64,000 nt of DNA from Microbacterium sp. cf332 (GTDB taxonomy: Bacteria; Actinomycetota; Actinomycetes; Actinomycetales; Microbacteriaceae). The stretch is from contig NZ_FNKN01000002.1 in assembly GCF_900102175.1 (NCBI RefSeq), positions 496,001-560,000 of the forward strand. The letters are read 5' to 3'. Each line of letters begins with the position of its first letter. Positions within the stretch are counted from its first letter, which is position 1. The translations under genes and the position numbers were made by a program. Of this stretch, positions 48,828 to 59,026 are shown piece after piece. The notes under the pieces were generated by a model. The model was not told where the DNA came from. It was given only the letters and a program-made list of their open reading frames with translations, and did not search any database.

Positions 48828-48847
48828 GATGACAACGGTGGACATTC
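48828..48847. promoter_or_regulatory. LacI operator candidate, distal box
   Basis: GATGACAACGGTGGACATTC resembles the second box at 48904-48921 and lies directly before the lacI-type start codon, where binding would give autoregulation. Confidence 0.5.
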
Positions 48848-48864
48848 TATCGGCGGGGCGCTGC

Positions 48865-48893
48865 TTCACACATGGCGGGCCGGAGCGTAGAGT
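48865..48893 (+). promoter_or_regulatory. promoter of the multiple-sugar ABC operon
   Basis: TTCACA (48865-48870) and TAGAGT (48888-48893) are 17 bp apart. The predicted start lies just before the proximal LacI box. Confidence 0.55.
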
Positions 48894-48903
48894 GACGACG
48901 CTC

Positions 48904-48921
48904 GATGACAACGTTGACATC
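48904..48921. promoter_or_regulatory. LacI operator candidate, proximal box
   Basis: GATGACAACGTTGACATC is palindromic around the central CG (AACGTT) with one mismatched pair, as expected for LacI-family operators. It covers the region just after the predicted transcription start. Confidence 0.6.
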
Positions 48922-48947
48922 CGATGATCTGGGGCAGAGGAGCTTTG

Positions 48948-50548
<1,601 letters not shown>

Positions 50549-50552
<4 letters not shown>

Positions 50553-51892
50553 CTCAGCCCGACACCGCCCCCGTCCGCACCGGCGGGCTGGCCGACATCC
50601 GCAAGGCGTTCGGCAGCGGGCAATCCACCCTTCGGCAGTTCGGCATCCTCGGATCGCTCGTGCTGATCATCCTCGTCTTCCAGATCTGGACGAACGGCCT
50701 GACCCTGTCGTCGGGCAACCTCATCAACGCGATCAATCAGAACTCCTACATCCTGATCCTCGCGATCGGCATGGTGATGGTCATCATCATGGGCCACATC
50801 GATCTCTCGGTCGGGTCGGTCGCCGCCTTCACCGGCATCGTCGTCGCCAAGTCGATGGCCGACTGGAACCTGCCCTCGTACCTCGCGATCGTGCTTGGTC
50901 TCGTCGTCGGTGTGCTCATCGGCGCTTGGCAGGGATTCTGGGTCGCCTACGTCGGCGTGCCCGCGTTCATCGTCACGCTCGCCGGGATGCTGATCTTCCG
51001 CGGCCTCAACCAGATCGTCGGGCAGTCCACGACCCTCGCCGTGCCCGCGGACTTCCAGGTGATCGGCGCCGGCTACCTGCCCGAGCTCCCCTTCATCCCG
51101 TTGCCCTTCAACGTGCTGACCCTCGCGCTCGGCATCCTCGGGGCGTTGTGGATCGTGATCAACGAGATCCGCCTGCGCCGGCGCCAGGCCAAGACCGGAG
51201 CCGAATCGGCCCCGCTGTGGGTCTCGATCCTCAAGGTCGTCGTCGTGGGCGGTGTCATCCTCATCGCCGCCTACCTGTTCGCCACCGGGCGGCCGGGAAC
51301 CGGGTTCCCGATCTCGGGTGTCATCCTCGTCGCCCTCGTCATCCTGTATTCGTTCATCACCAACAACACGACCTTCGGCCGACGCATCTACGCGGTCGGC
51401 GGCAACCGTCTCGCTGCGACGCTGTCGGGCGTGAAGGACCGGCGCGTCGACTTCTTCGTGATGATGAACATGTCGGTGCTGGCCTCGCTCGCGGGCATGA
51501 TCTTCGTCGCCCGCTCGGGTGCCTCCGGACCGCAGGACGGCAACGGCTGGGAGCTCGACGCGATCGCGGCCGTCTTCATCGGCGGCGCCGCCGTCTCGGG
51601 CGGCATCGGCACCGTCATCGGTGCGATCATCGGCGGTCTCGTCATGGCCTTCCTCAACAACGGCCTCCAGCTCGTCGGCACGGGCGCCGACCTGGTCTCG
51701 GTCATCAAGGGAGTGGTGCTGCTGCTCGCCGTCGGCATCGACGTGCTGAGCAAGGCCACCGGGCGCCCCTCGATCATCGGCCTCTGGTCGGCCCGACGCC
51801 GCGCCCGCGCCGATGCCCCCACACCTCCGACGGTCCTGCCGACCGCCGGAACCAATGAGACCAGTCAGCCCGTCGATGCCGGTCGTCGATGA
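50549..51892 (+). CDS. gguB: multiple-sugar ABC transporter permease (GguB/MmsB/XylH type)
   Basis: 447 residues with about ten or more membrane segments and family motifs [25 protein letters not shown] and [28 protein letters not shown] 50549 overlaps the ATPase stop (ATGA). Confidence 0.91.
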
Positions 51893-51933
51893 CGACACCG
51901 CTCGCTGATGGCTCTCCGCACCGAAGAAAAGAG

Positions 51934-53061
51934 ATGAATGCAATGAAGAAGATCGCTCTCGCCGTCACCGCGCTCGCGGTCACGGCGCTGGCCCTGTCGG
52001 CGTGCTCGAACGCGCGCACCGACGCGGGCGCCGGCGGCGACGCCTCCGCCTCGGCGGGCTTCGCTGCCGACGCGACGATCGGCGTCGCCCTGCCCGACAA
52101 GACCAGCGAGAACTGGGTGCTCGCGGGCGACCTGTTCACGAAGGACCTCGAGGCCGCCGGTTTCAAGGCCGACGTGCAGTACGCGCCGGCATCCAACACG
52201 GTCGCCGAACAGCAGAACCAGATCTCCGCGATGATCACCAACGGTGCGAAGGTCATCGTCATCGGCGCGAAGGACGGCAAGCAGCTGGGCACCCAGCTGC
52301 AGCAGGCCGCCGACGCGGGCGTGAAAATCATCGCCTACGACCGGCTGCTGGAGAACAGCGAGAACGTCGACTACTACGTCGCGTTCGACAACTTCAAGGT
52401 CGGTCAGCTGCAGGGGCAGGCGCTGCTCGACGGGCTCGAGGCGCGCTCGGGCCACGGCGCGCCGTGGAACATCGAGCTGTTCTCGGGCTCGCCCGACGAC
52501 GCGAACTCCGCGGTGTTCTTCAACGGCGCGCTCGACGTGCTCCAGCCGAAGATCGACGACGGCACCCTCGTCGTGAAGTCGGGTCAGGACGAGATCGCGC
52601 AGACGGCGACCCAGGGCTGGAAGGCCGAGAACGCCCAGAGCCGCATGGACTCGATCCTGACGTCGACCTACAGCACCGACACGCTCGACGGTGTCCTGGC
52701 GCCCAACGACACCCTGGCGCGCGCCATCCTCACCTCGGTGAAGCAGGCCGGCAAGGACGTCACGACGTTCACGGTCACCGGCCAGGACTCCGAGGTCGAG
52801 TCGGTGAAGTCGATCATGGCCGGCGAGCAGTACTCGACCATCAACAAGGACACCACGCTGCTCGTCGAGCAGACGGTGAAGATGATCGGCGAGCTGCAGC
52901 AGGGCGAGGATGCCGATGTCAACGACACCGAACAGTACGACAACGGCGTGAAGGTCGTCCCGGCCTACCTGCTCGAGCCCGTGATCGTCACGAAGGAGAA
53001 CGCGGCAGAGGCGTACGCCAACGTCCCGAGCCTCCTCGAGATCGTGCAGGCGGCGCAGTAA
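51934..53061 (+). CDS. chvE: multiple-sugar-binding lipoprotein, ChvE-like
   Basis: 375 residues. Signal peptide with lipobox ALALSAC, then a type-I periplasmic-binding fold close to ChvE: IGVALPDKTSENWVLAGDLF, QISAMITNGAKVIVIGAKDG and IIAYDRLLENSENVDYYV. ChvE-type receptors bind glucose, galactose, xylose, arabinose and related monosaccharides; the ligand here is not fixed. ATG 51934 follows AGAAAAGAG; ATG 51943 is also possible. Last gene of the operon. Confidence 0.9.
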   Translation: MNAMKKIALAVTALAVTALALSACSNARTDAGAGGDASASAGFAADATIGVALPDKTSENWVLAGDLFTKDLEAAGFKADVQYAPASNTVAEQQNQISAMITNGAKVIVIGAKDGKQLGTQLQQAADAGVKIIAYDRLLENSENVDYYVAFDNFKVGQLQGQALLDGLEARSGHGAPWNIELFSGSPDDANSAVFFNGALDVLQPKIDDGTLVVKSGQDEIAQTATQGWKAENAQSRMDSILTSTYSTDTLDGVLAPNDTLARAILTSVKQAGKDVTTFTVTGQDSEVESVKSIMAGEQYSTINKDTTLLVEQTVKMIGELQQGEDADVNDTEQYDNGVKVVPAYLLEPVIVTKENAAEAYANVPSLLEIVQAAQ

Positions 53062-53077
53062 GCACCACGTCCCTCCG

Positions 53078-53112
53078 AACCGGCCCCCAGCCCTGCCGGC
53101 TGGGGGCCGGTT
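53078..53112 (+). terminator. strong hairpin terminator after the ChvE-like gene
   Basis: Perfect 15-bp stem (AACCGGCCCCCAGCC and its complement) with a 5-nt loop, 17 nt after the stop codon, followed by a partly T-rich stretch. Confidence 0.85.
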
Positions 53113-53241
53113 CCTCGTGTTACGCCGTATCTCTCTTCGTGTCGTCGTGTGAGCGGACGCCGCGACACCGGGTTCCTCCGAGACCTACTGTCGTGCGATC
53201 CGCAGCAGCCGCTGCTCCCGCGACGTCCCGAGGAGATCCGC

Positions 53242-54288
53242 ATGACCGACACCGTCCCGCGCGTCGACCGCGCCGGCGACGCCGTCCCCGCATCGGCGCC
53301 CGTCGACCTCGGCGACATCCCGGTCGTCCGCACGCGCCACTGGTTCCGGTGGGCCATCGCCGCGATCGTCGTGTTCGTCGTGGCCCAGTTCGTGTGGTCG
53401 CTCGTGACGAACGAGAACTACGAGTGGGACTACTTCGCGCAGTACTTCTTCTCCGACCCGGTGCTGCAGGGCCTCGGCCTCACCCTGGTCTACACCGCCG
53501 TCTCGGCGACGATCGGATTCCTGCTCGGCACGGTGCTCGCGCTCGCGCGGCTCGCCAAGTCGCCGCTGCTCAATGCCGCGGCGTGGGGCTTCATCTGGTT
53601 CTTCCGCTCGGTCCCCCTCGTCGTGCAGCTGGTCGTCTGGTACAACCTCGGCTACCTGTACCCGACGCTCGGACTCGGCACACCCTTCACGACCGACTTC
53701 TGGATCGTCGAGTTCCCGACGGTGCAGCTCATCAGCGCCTTCGCGGCGGGCGTGCTCGGCCTGAGCCTGCACCAGGCGGCCTACTCCGCCGAGATCATCC
53801 GCGGCGGCCTGCTCTCGGTCGACCAGGGCCAGCTCGAGGCGGCCGCCGCCCTCGGCATCCCGCCGCGTCGCCGACTCAGCCGGATCGTGCTGCCGCAGGC
53901 GATGCGGTCGATCATCCCCAACGCGACCAACGAGGTCATCGGGCTCGTCAAGGGGACCTCGGTGCTGTTCGTCATCGCGATCCCCGAGCTCTTCTACGCG
54001 GTGCAGGTGATCTACAACCGCAACAGTCGCGTCATCCCGCTGCTGCTCGTCGCGGTGGTCTGGTACACGATCATCACCACCGTCCTCAGCATCCTGCAGT
54101 ACTACATCGAGCGGCACTATGCCCGCGGCGCTGTGCGTGTGCTGCCGCCGACCCCGCTGCAGAAGGCGCGTCATTGGATCGCGGTGCAGTGGGCCCGGTT
54201 GGGCGACGACGCACCGGCGCCCCGCCCGCTTCCGGGGGCCGACGCGCCACCGGTCAGCACGCGTGCCACCCCCGGAGGAGAATCATGA
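53242..54288 (+). CDS. polar amino-acid-type ABC transporter permease
   Basis: 348 residues. A 60-residue cytoplasmic N-terminus precedes five to six membrane segments and the HisM/GlnP-type permease domain (LGLTLVYTAVSATIGFLLG, FFRSVPLVVQLV, EAAAALGIPPRRRLSRIVLPQAMR). A 55-residue Pro/Ala-rich C-terminal tail is unusual. ATG 53242 follows AGGAG. First of three genes with ATPase and binding protein. Confidence 0.9.
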   Translation: MTDTVPRVDRAGDAVPASAPVDLGDIPVVRTRHWFRWAIAAIVVFVVAQFVWSLVTNENYEWDYFAQYFFSDPVLQGLGLTLVYTAVSATIGFLLGTVLALARLAKSPLLNAAAWGFIWFFRSVPLVVQLVVWYNLGYLYPTLGLGTPFTTDFWIVEFPTVQLISAFAAGVLGLSLHQAAYSAEIIRGGLLSVDQGQLEAAAALGIPPRRRLSRIVLPQAMRSIIPNATNEVIGLVKGTSVLFVIAIPELFYAVQVIYNRNSRVIPLLLVAVVWYTIITTVLSILQYYIERHYARGAVRVLPPTPLQKARHWIAVQWARLGDDAPAPRPLPGADAPPVSTRATPGGES

Positions 54289-55052
54289 GCCGCGGCCTCG
54301 TCGAGATCCACAACGTCCACAAGAGCTACGGCGGGGTCGAGGTGCTCGGCGGCATCGACCTCACCGTCGAGCCGGGCGAGGTCGTCGCGATCCTCGGCGC
54401 CAGCGGCTCGGGAAAGTCCACGCTGCTGCGCACGATCAACCACCTCGAGACGGTCGACCGCGGCTCGGTCACCGTCGACGGCGAGCTCATCGGATACGAG
54501 CAGCGGAACGGGAAGCTCTACGAGCTGCGCGAGAAGGCGGTGCTCGAACGCCGCACCCAGATCGGCATCGTCTTCCAGAACTTCAACCTCTTCCCGCATC
54601 TCACGGCGCTCGAGAACGTCACCGAGGCGCCCATCGCCCTCGGCCGATTGTCGAAGGACGACGCTCGCGAGCTCGCCCTCGGCCTCCTCGACCGGGTGGG
54701 GCTCGGCGACAAGGCCGGTCACTACCCGCGGCAGCTCTCGGGCGGCCAGCAGCAGCGCGTCGCGATCGCGCGGGCGCTGGCGCTGAAACCGAAGGTGATC
54801 CTGTTCGACGAGCCGACGAGCGCGCTCGATCCCGAGCTCGTCGGCGAGGTGCTCGACGTCATCCGAGACCTCGCTCAGCTCGGAACGACCCTCATCATCG
54901 TGACCCACGAGATCGGCTTCGCCCGCGAGGTCGCCGACCGCGTCGTCTTCCTCGACGGCGGCCGGGTCATCGAGCAGGGTCCGCCCGCCGAGGTGCTCGT
55001 GACCCCGAAGCACCCGCGTGTGCAGGAGTTCCTCGCCAAGGTCCTCGCCTGA
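54285..55052 (+). CDS. polar amino-acid-type ABC transporter ATPase
   Basis: 255 residues. Walker [26 protein letters not shown], signature [15 protein letters not shown] and Walker [15 protein letters not shown], the GlnQ/HisP pattern. ATG 54285 overlaps the permease stop (ATGA). Confidence 0.93.
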   Translation: MSRGLVEIHNVHKSYGGVEVLGGIDLTVEPGEVVAILGASGSGKSTLLRTINHLETVDRGSVTVDGELIGYEQRNGKLYELREKAVLERRTQIGIVFQNFNLFPHLTALENVTEAPIALGRLSKDDARELALGLLDRVGLGDKAGHYPRQLSGGQQQRVAIARALALKPKVILFDEPTSALDPELVGEVLDVIRDLAQLGTTLIIVTHEIGFAREVADRVVFLDGGRVIEQGPPAEVLVTPKHPRVQEFLAKVLA

Positions 55053-55107
55053 GCTCCCCTCCATCCCGCTCCATCCGCACCCCACCCTTTCGAGAGAGAT
55101 CCACAGC

Positions 55108-56100
55108 ATGGCCATCAGCAAGAAGCAGGGCATCGCCGCCGGACTTGGCGTCGTCGCGGTCGCCGCGATCGTCGGCGGCATCGTCACCGCGGTCAACCTC
55201 AACCGGCCCGCCGAGGCCGAAGCCGCCGCCCCGGCGGCCACGACCGCGAACGTCGCGACCGACGACATCCACTGGGTGCACCTCGACGAGCCCGTCGCCG
55301 AGGCCGTCGCCGCCCTCGAGGCGAGCGGGTTCACCCCCGTCGAGGAGGGCAAGCTGACCGTCGCGCACTCCGCCTATCTGCCGCCCCTCGGCTACATCCC
55401 CGAGGGCGAGACCGAGGCCGCCGGCACCGAGCCGAACATCGGCTCGCTCGTCGCCGAGGCGCTGGGCCTCGAGTACAACCCCGTCGTCGTCGCGTGGGCC
55501 GACTGGCCCCTCGGCATCCAGTCGGGCAAGTACGACCTCATCACCTCGAACGTCACGGTCACGGAAGAGCGCAAGGAGCTCTACGACTTCGCGAGCTACC
55601 GCGAGGACCTGCTCGGCTTCTACGTCCGCGCCGACAGCGACATCGACACGATCGAGCAGGCCGCCGACATCTCCGGTCTGAAGATCGTCGTCGGCTCGGG
55701 CACGAACCAGGAGCAGGTGCTGCTCGCCTGGAACGAGGAGCTCGAGGCCGCCGGCGAGGCTCCCGCTGAGCTGCAGTACTACGACGACAACGCCGCCGCG
55801 GTGCTCGCGCTGCAGTCGGGACGCGTCGACGCCACCTTCGGGCCCAACGCCACGGCGGCGTGGTCCGCCCGCGAGACGGGCGACACGAAGCTCGTCGGCC
55901 TGGTGCCGGGCGGCTGGCCGCAGACCGCCAACATCGCCGCCGCGACCGCGAAGGGCAACGGGCTGATCGAGCCCGTGTCGATCGCCCTGAACGCCATCAT
56001 CGAGGGCGGTCAGTACGACGAGGTCCTCGAGACCTGGGGCCTCGAGTCGGAGCGCGTCGAGAAGAGCGAGATCAACCCTGCCGGACTCCCGAAGTCCTGA
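55108..56100 (+). CDS. family-3 ABC substrate-binding protein without lipobox
   Basis: 330 residues. The domain is an SBP_bac_3-type receptor (KLTVAHSAYLPPLGYIPEGE, VAWADWPLGIQSGKYDLITSNVTVTEERKELYDF). The N-terminus has a hydrophobic helix (about 10-30) ending in VTAVNLNRPAEAEAAAP with no cysteine, so it is not a lipoprotein. It is either secreted or held by an uncleaved helix, unlike the other ABC receptors in this window. ATG 55108 follows GAGAGAG. Third gene of the operon. Confidence 0.87.
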   Translation: MAISKKQGIAAGLGVVAVAAIVGGIVTAVNLNRPAEAEAAAPAATTANVATDDIHWVHLDEPVAEAVAALEASGFTPVEEGKLTVAHSAYLPPLGYIPEGETEAAGTEPNIGSLVAEALGLEYNPVVVAWADWPLGIQSGKYDLITSNVTVTEERKELYDFASYREDLLGFYVRADSDIDTIEQAADISGLKIVVGSGTNQEQVLLAWNEELEAAGEAPAELQYYDDNAAAVLALQSGRVDATFGPNATAAWSARETGDTKLVGLVPGGWPQTANIAAATAKGNGLIEPVSIALNAIIEGGQYDEVLETWGLESERVEKSEINPAGLPKS

Positions 56101-56130
56101 GCGGGTCGCGGTGAGAGGTAGCGTCGCATC

Positions 56131-57183
56131 GTGACATCGACCGCGACAGCGCTCACCATTCGGCTCGTCCGCACCGAGGAGTTCGATCGGGCGGGCGAGC
56201 TGACCGCTCGTGCCTACCAGCACAGTTACGGCGGGCTCTCCGGGCACTACCTCGCCTCGCTGCGCGACGTCGCGGTCCGCGTGCAGAGCGGAGACGTGTG
56301 GGTGGCCGTGGATGCCGCCGCGGGCGACCTCCTCGGGACGGTGTGGGTCGCCCGGCCCAACCGGCCGCTCGCCGACATCGCGCAGCCCGGCGAGACCGAC
56401 TTCCGTCAGCTCGCCGTCGCCCCCGAGGCGCGGGGGCGGGGCGTCGGCGAGGCGCTCACGCGGCACGTGATCGAGCTGGCCCGCGAGCGCGGTTCGCACC
56501 GCGTCGTCATGAACAGCGGACCCGAGATGACCGCGGCGCACGCGCTGTACGCCAAGCTCGGCTTCACGCGGCTCACCGAGCGCGAGGGGCGGATCGAGGT
56601 CGAGCCCGGCCGCTTCATCGAGCTGCTCGCCTTCGGATACGACCTCGAACCGCTCGCTGCGGCGCCCTCCGCCACCACCGGTCCGGCGCCGACCTGGCTG
56701 CTGGAGGAGGTCGACTACGCCGACGCGCGCGCCGTCGCGCTCCGCGCCGAGATGGACCGCGAGGTCGGGCCGCGCTACGCCGACCGGTTCGACGACGCCG
56801 ACCCCGAGGCCGCCGCCCGGTCCGCTCGCGCGTTCGCGATCGACCCCGCGACGATCGTGGCGACGGTGCTCGTGACGGATGCCGCGGGCACGGCCGTCGG
56901 CCACGGCGCGCTGCGCGACCTCGCGCACGACGGCACCCGCGACCTCGAGATCAAGCGCGTGTTCGTGCACCAGCGGGCGCGGGGCCTCGGCGCCAGTCGG
57001 GCGCTGCTCGCCGAGCTCGAGCGCATCGCGCGCGACCGGGGTGCGTCGCGCGTCATCCTGCAGACCGGCGACCGCCAGCACGACGCCGTCGTGCTGTACG
57101 AACGTCTCGGCTACACACCGATCCCGATCTACGCCCCGTACACCGAGTACGACTTCTCGCGCTGCTTCGCGAAGGCCCTCTGA
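56131..57183 (+). CDS. double GNAT acetyltransferase
   Basis: 350 residues with two GNAT domains. The first has the acetyl-CoA loop RQLAVAPEARGRGVGEAL (about 90-107) and LYAKLGFTRL. The second (about 200-350) has RVFVHQRARGLGASRALLAEL and LYERLGYTPIP. Substrate unknown. GTG 56131 lies 6 nt after TAGCGT (56119-56124) and has no Shine-Dalgarno sequence, suggesting a leaderless mRNA of its own despite following the importer operon. Confidence 0.87.
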   Translation: MTSTATALTIRLVRTEEFDRAGELTARAYQHSYGGLSGHYLASLRDVAVRVQSGDVWVAVDAAAGDLLGTVWVARPNRPLADIAQPGETDFRQLAVAPEARGRGVGEALTRHVIELARERGSHRVVMNSGPEMTAAHALYAKLGFTRLTEREGRIEVEPGRFIELLAFGYDLEPLAAAPSATTGPAPTWLLEEVDYADARAVALRAEMDREVGPRYADRFDDADPEAAARSARAFAIDPATIVATVLVTDAAGTAVGHGALRDLAHDGTRDLEIKRVFVHQRARGLGASRALLAELERIARDRGASRVILQTGDRQHDAVVLYERLGYTPIPIYAPYTEYDFSRCFAKAL

Positions 57184-57307
57184 GGCTCGCGGCCGACCCC
57201 GGTGCGTTCTCGCAGCACCATCGGCTGCGGATATCCATCCGTTGCGGGCTCGGCGACGAACACACTAAGCACGGTAGGAGTGATCTGCCGATCGAGAGGC
57301 GACAGCG

Positions 57308-58915
57308 ATGGCGAAATCAACCGCACCAGCGAATACGGCGAAGACCCGCCGCTGGGTCTGGGGCCTGTGGAGCGCACTCGCCGGCGTCGTCAGCGCCGCC
57401 GCGTTCCTGGCTGTCGCCGAGCTGATCGCGCTCCTCGTCGCGCGCGAGAGCAGCCCGATCCTCGCCGTCGGCGCGTTCGTGATCGACATCGTGCCGCAGC
57501 CCCTCAAGGAGTTCGCGATCTCGGCCTTCGGCTCGGCGGACAAGATCGTGCTGCTCGGCAGCCTGGGTCTCGCCGTCGTCGTCGCCGCCGCGATCGCCGG
57601 CATCCTGCAGTTCTTCGCGCGCCCCTTCGGGCTCGTCGTCATCGGCCTCGCCGGGGTGCTCTCGACCGCCGCGATCGTGACGCGCACCGGCGCGAGCCCC
57701 CTCGCGTTCGTGCCGCCCGTCGTCGGCATGCTCGTCGGGGCGTTCGTGCTCGTCCTCCTCATCACGCGCCTGCGTCGGTGGGCCGGCGAGCCGGGGGCGG
57801 TCGACGCCGACACTCCGGCGACGCCCGTCGCGGAGCAGCGCGGTCTCGGCCGCCGCTCGTTCCTGATCGCGACCGGCGGGGTCGGGCTCGCGGCCGTCGT
57901 CGTCGGCGTCGGCGCGCGCCTGTTGAACGCCACGACCGCTTCGATCGACGCGCTGCGCCGTGAGCTGGCGCTGCCCGAGCCGCGCTCGACCGTCACGATC
58001 CCCGAGGGCGCTGAGCTCGACGTCGAGGGCATCTCGCCGCTCATCACCCCGAACGCCGACTTCTACCGCGTCGACACCGCGCTCACCGTGCCCACGGTCG
58101 ACCCCACCACCTGGCGCCTGGTCATCGACGGCATGGTCGACCAGCGGGTCGAGCTGAGCTTCGACGATCTCGTCGGCATGGGGCTCGACGAGTACGCGGT
58201 GACCCTCACCTGCGTCTCCAATGAGGTCGGCGGCGGCCTCGTGGGCAATGCGATCTGGCAGGGCGTGCCGATCCGCGACATCCTGCGCATGGCAGGCCCG
58301 CAGTCGGGCGCCGACATGGTGCTCTCGACCAGCGTCGACGGCTACACGGCATCGACCCCGCTCGACGCCCTCACCGACGACTCGCGCGACGCGATCTTCG
58401 CCGTCGCGATGAACGGCGAGCCGCTGCCGCTCGAGCACGGCTTCCCGGTGCGCATGGTCGTCCCGGGCCTGTACGGCTACGTCTCCGCCACGAAATGGGT
58501 CACCGAGCTCAAGGTCACCACGTTCGAGGCGGATGAGGCGTACTGGACGCCGCGCGGCTACGCGGCGGAGGCGCCGATCAAGTTCTCGTCGCGCATCGAC
58601 ACCCCGCGCGTCGGCACCCCGGTCGCCGCCGGAACCGTCGCCGTCGCGGGCATGGCATGGGCGCAGACCGTCGGCATCGAGCGCGTCGAGGTGCGCATCG
58701 ACGACGGCGACTGGCAGGCCGCGACGCTCTCGACCCCCATCAACGCCGACACCTGGGTTCAGTGGGTGCTCGAGTGGCAGGCCGAGGCCGGCACGCACTA
58801 CGTCGAGGTGCGCGCCGTCAACAAGAACGGCGACACGCAGACCGAGGAGCGTGCGCCGATCGCGCCCGACGGCTCGAGCGGCTGGCAGCGCGTCCTCGTC
58901 ACCGTCAGCGCCTGA
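57308..58915 (+). CDS. membrane-anchored molybdopterin-dependent oxidoreductase (sulfite-oxidase fold)
   Basis: 535 residues. About five N-terminal membrane segments (20-160) precede a twin-arginine-like stretch (GRRSFLIATGG, about 177-187), a sulfite-oxidase-type molybdopterin domain, and a C-terminal Ig-like dimer domain. The molybdenum-ligand cysteine is C302 in TLTCVSNEVGG. PVRMVVPGLYGYVSATKWV is a cofactor-binding segment. The catalytic part should face outside. Physiological substrate unknown. ATG 57308 follows GAGAGG. Confidence 0.9.
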   Translation: MAKSTAPANTAKTRRWVWGLWSALAGVVSAAAFLAVAELIALLVARESSPILAVGAFVIDIVPQPLKEFAISAFGSADKIVLLGSLGLAVVVAAAIAGILQFFARPFGLVVIGLAGVLSTAAIVTRTGASPLAFVPPVVGMLVGAFVLVLLITRLRRWAGEPGAVDADTPATPVAEQRGLGRRSFLIATGGVGLAAVVVGVGARLLNATTASIDALRRELALPEPRSTVTIPEGAELDVEGISPLITPNADFYRVDTALTVPTVDPTTWRLVIDGMVDQRVELSFDDLVGMGLDEYAVTLTCVSNEVGGGLVGNAIWQGVPIRDILRMAGPQSGADMVLSTSVDGYTASTPLDALTDDSRDAIFAVAMNGEPLPLEHGFPVRMVVPGLYGYVSATKWVTELKVTTFEADEAYWTPRGYAAEAPIKFSSRIDTPRVGTPVAAGTVAVAGMAWAQTVGIERVEVRIDDGDWQAATLSTPINADTWVQWVLEWQAEAGTHYVEVRAVNKNGDTQTEERAPIAPDGSSGWQRVLVTVSA

Positions 58916-58940
58916 CCCCCGCCCGCCCGCCCTTTCCACC

Positions 58941-59010
58941 CCCCGTCGACTCGCCACGAACTGCGGATCCTGGCCCCGCCGCATCCGCCGTTCCTGGCGA
59001 CTCGACGGGG
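58941..59010. repeat. long imperfect inverted repeat between convergent genes
   Basis: Two 30-nt arms (58941-58970 and 58981-59010) match at 26 of 30 positions around a 10-nt loop; the outer part is CCCCGTCGA and TCGACGGGG. It may serve as a two-way terminator for the oxidoreductase and MFS genes, or be a mobile palindromic element. Confidence 0.6.
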
Positions 59011-59026
59011 TGGTGAGGGGAGCGGG

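Noticed and set aside
48904-48947. ATG 48924 as the start of the sugar ABC ATPase.
   Set aside because: The AGAGGAG ribosome site lies after it and is correctly placed for GTG 48948.
53078-53112. An attenuator or riboswitch for the amino-acid ABC operon.
   Set aside because: It is a simple perfect hairpin directly after the ChvE-like stop codon, best read as that operon's terminator.
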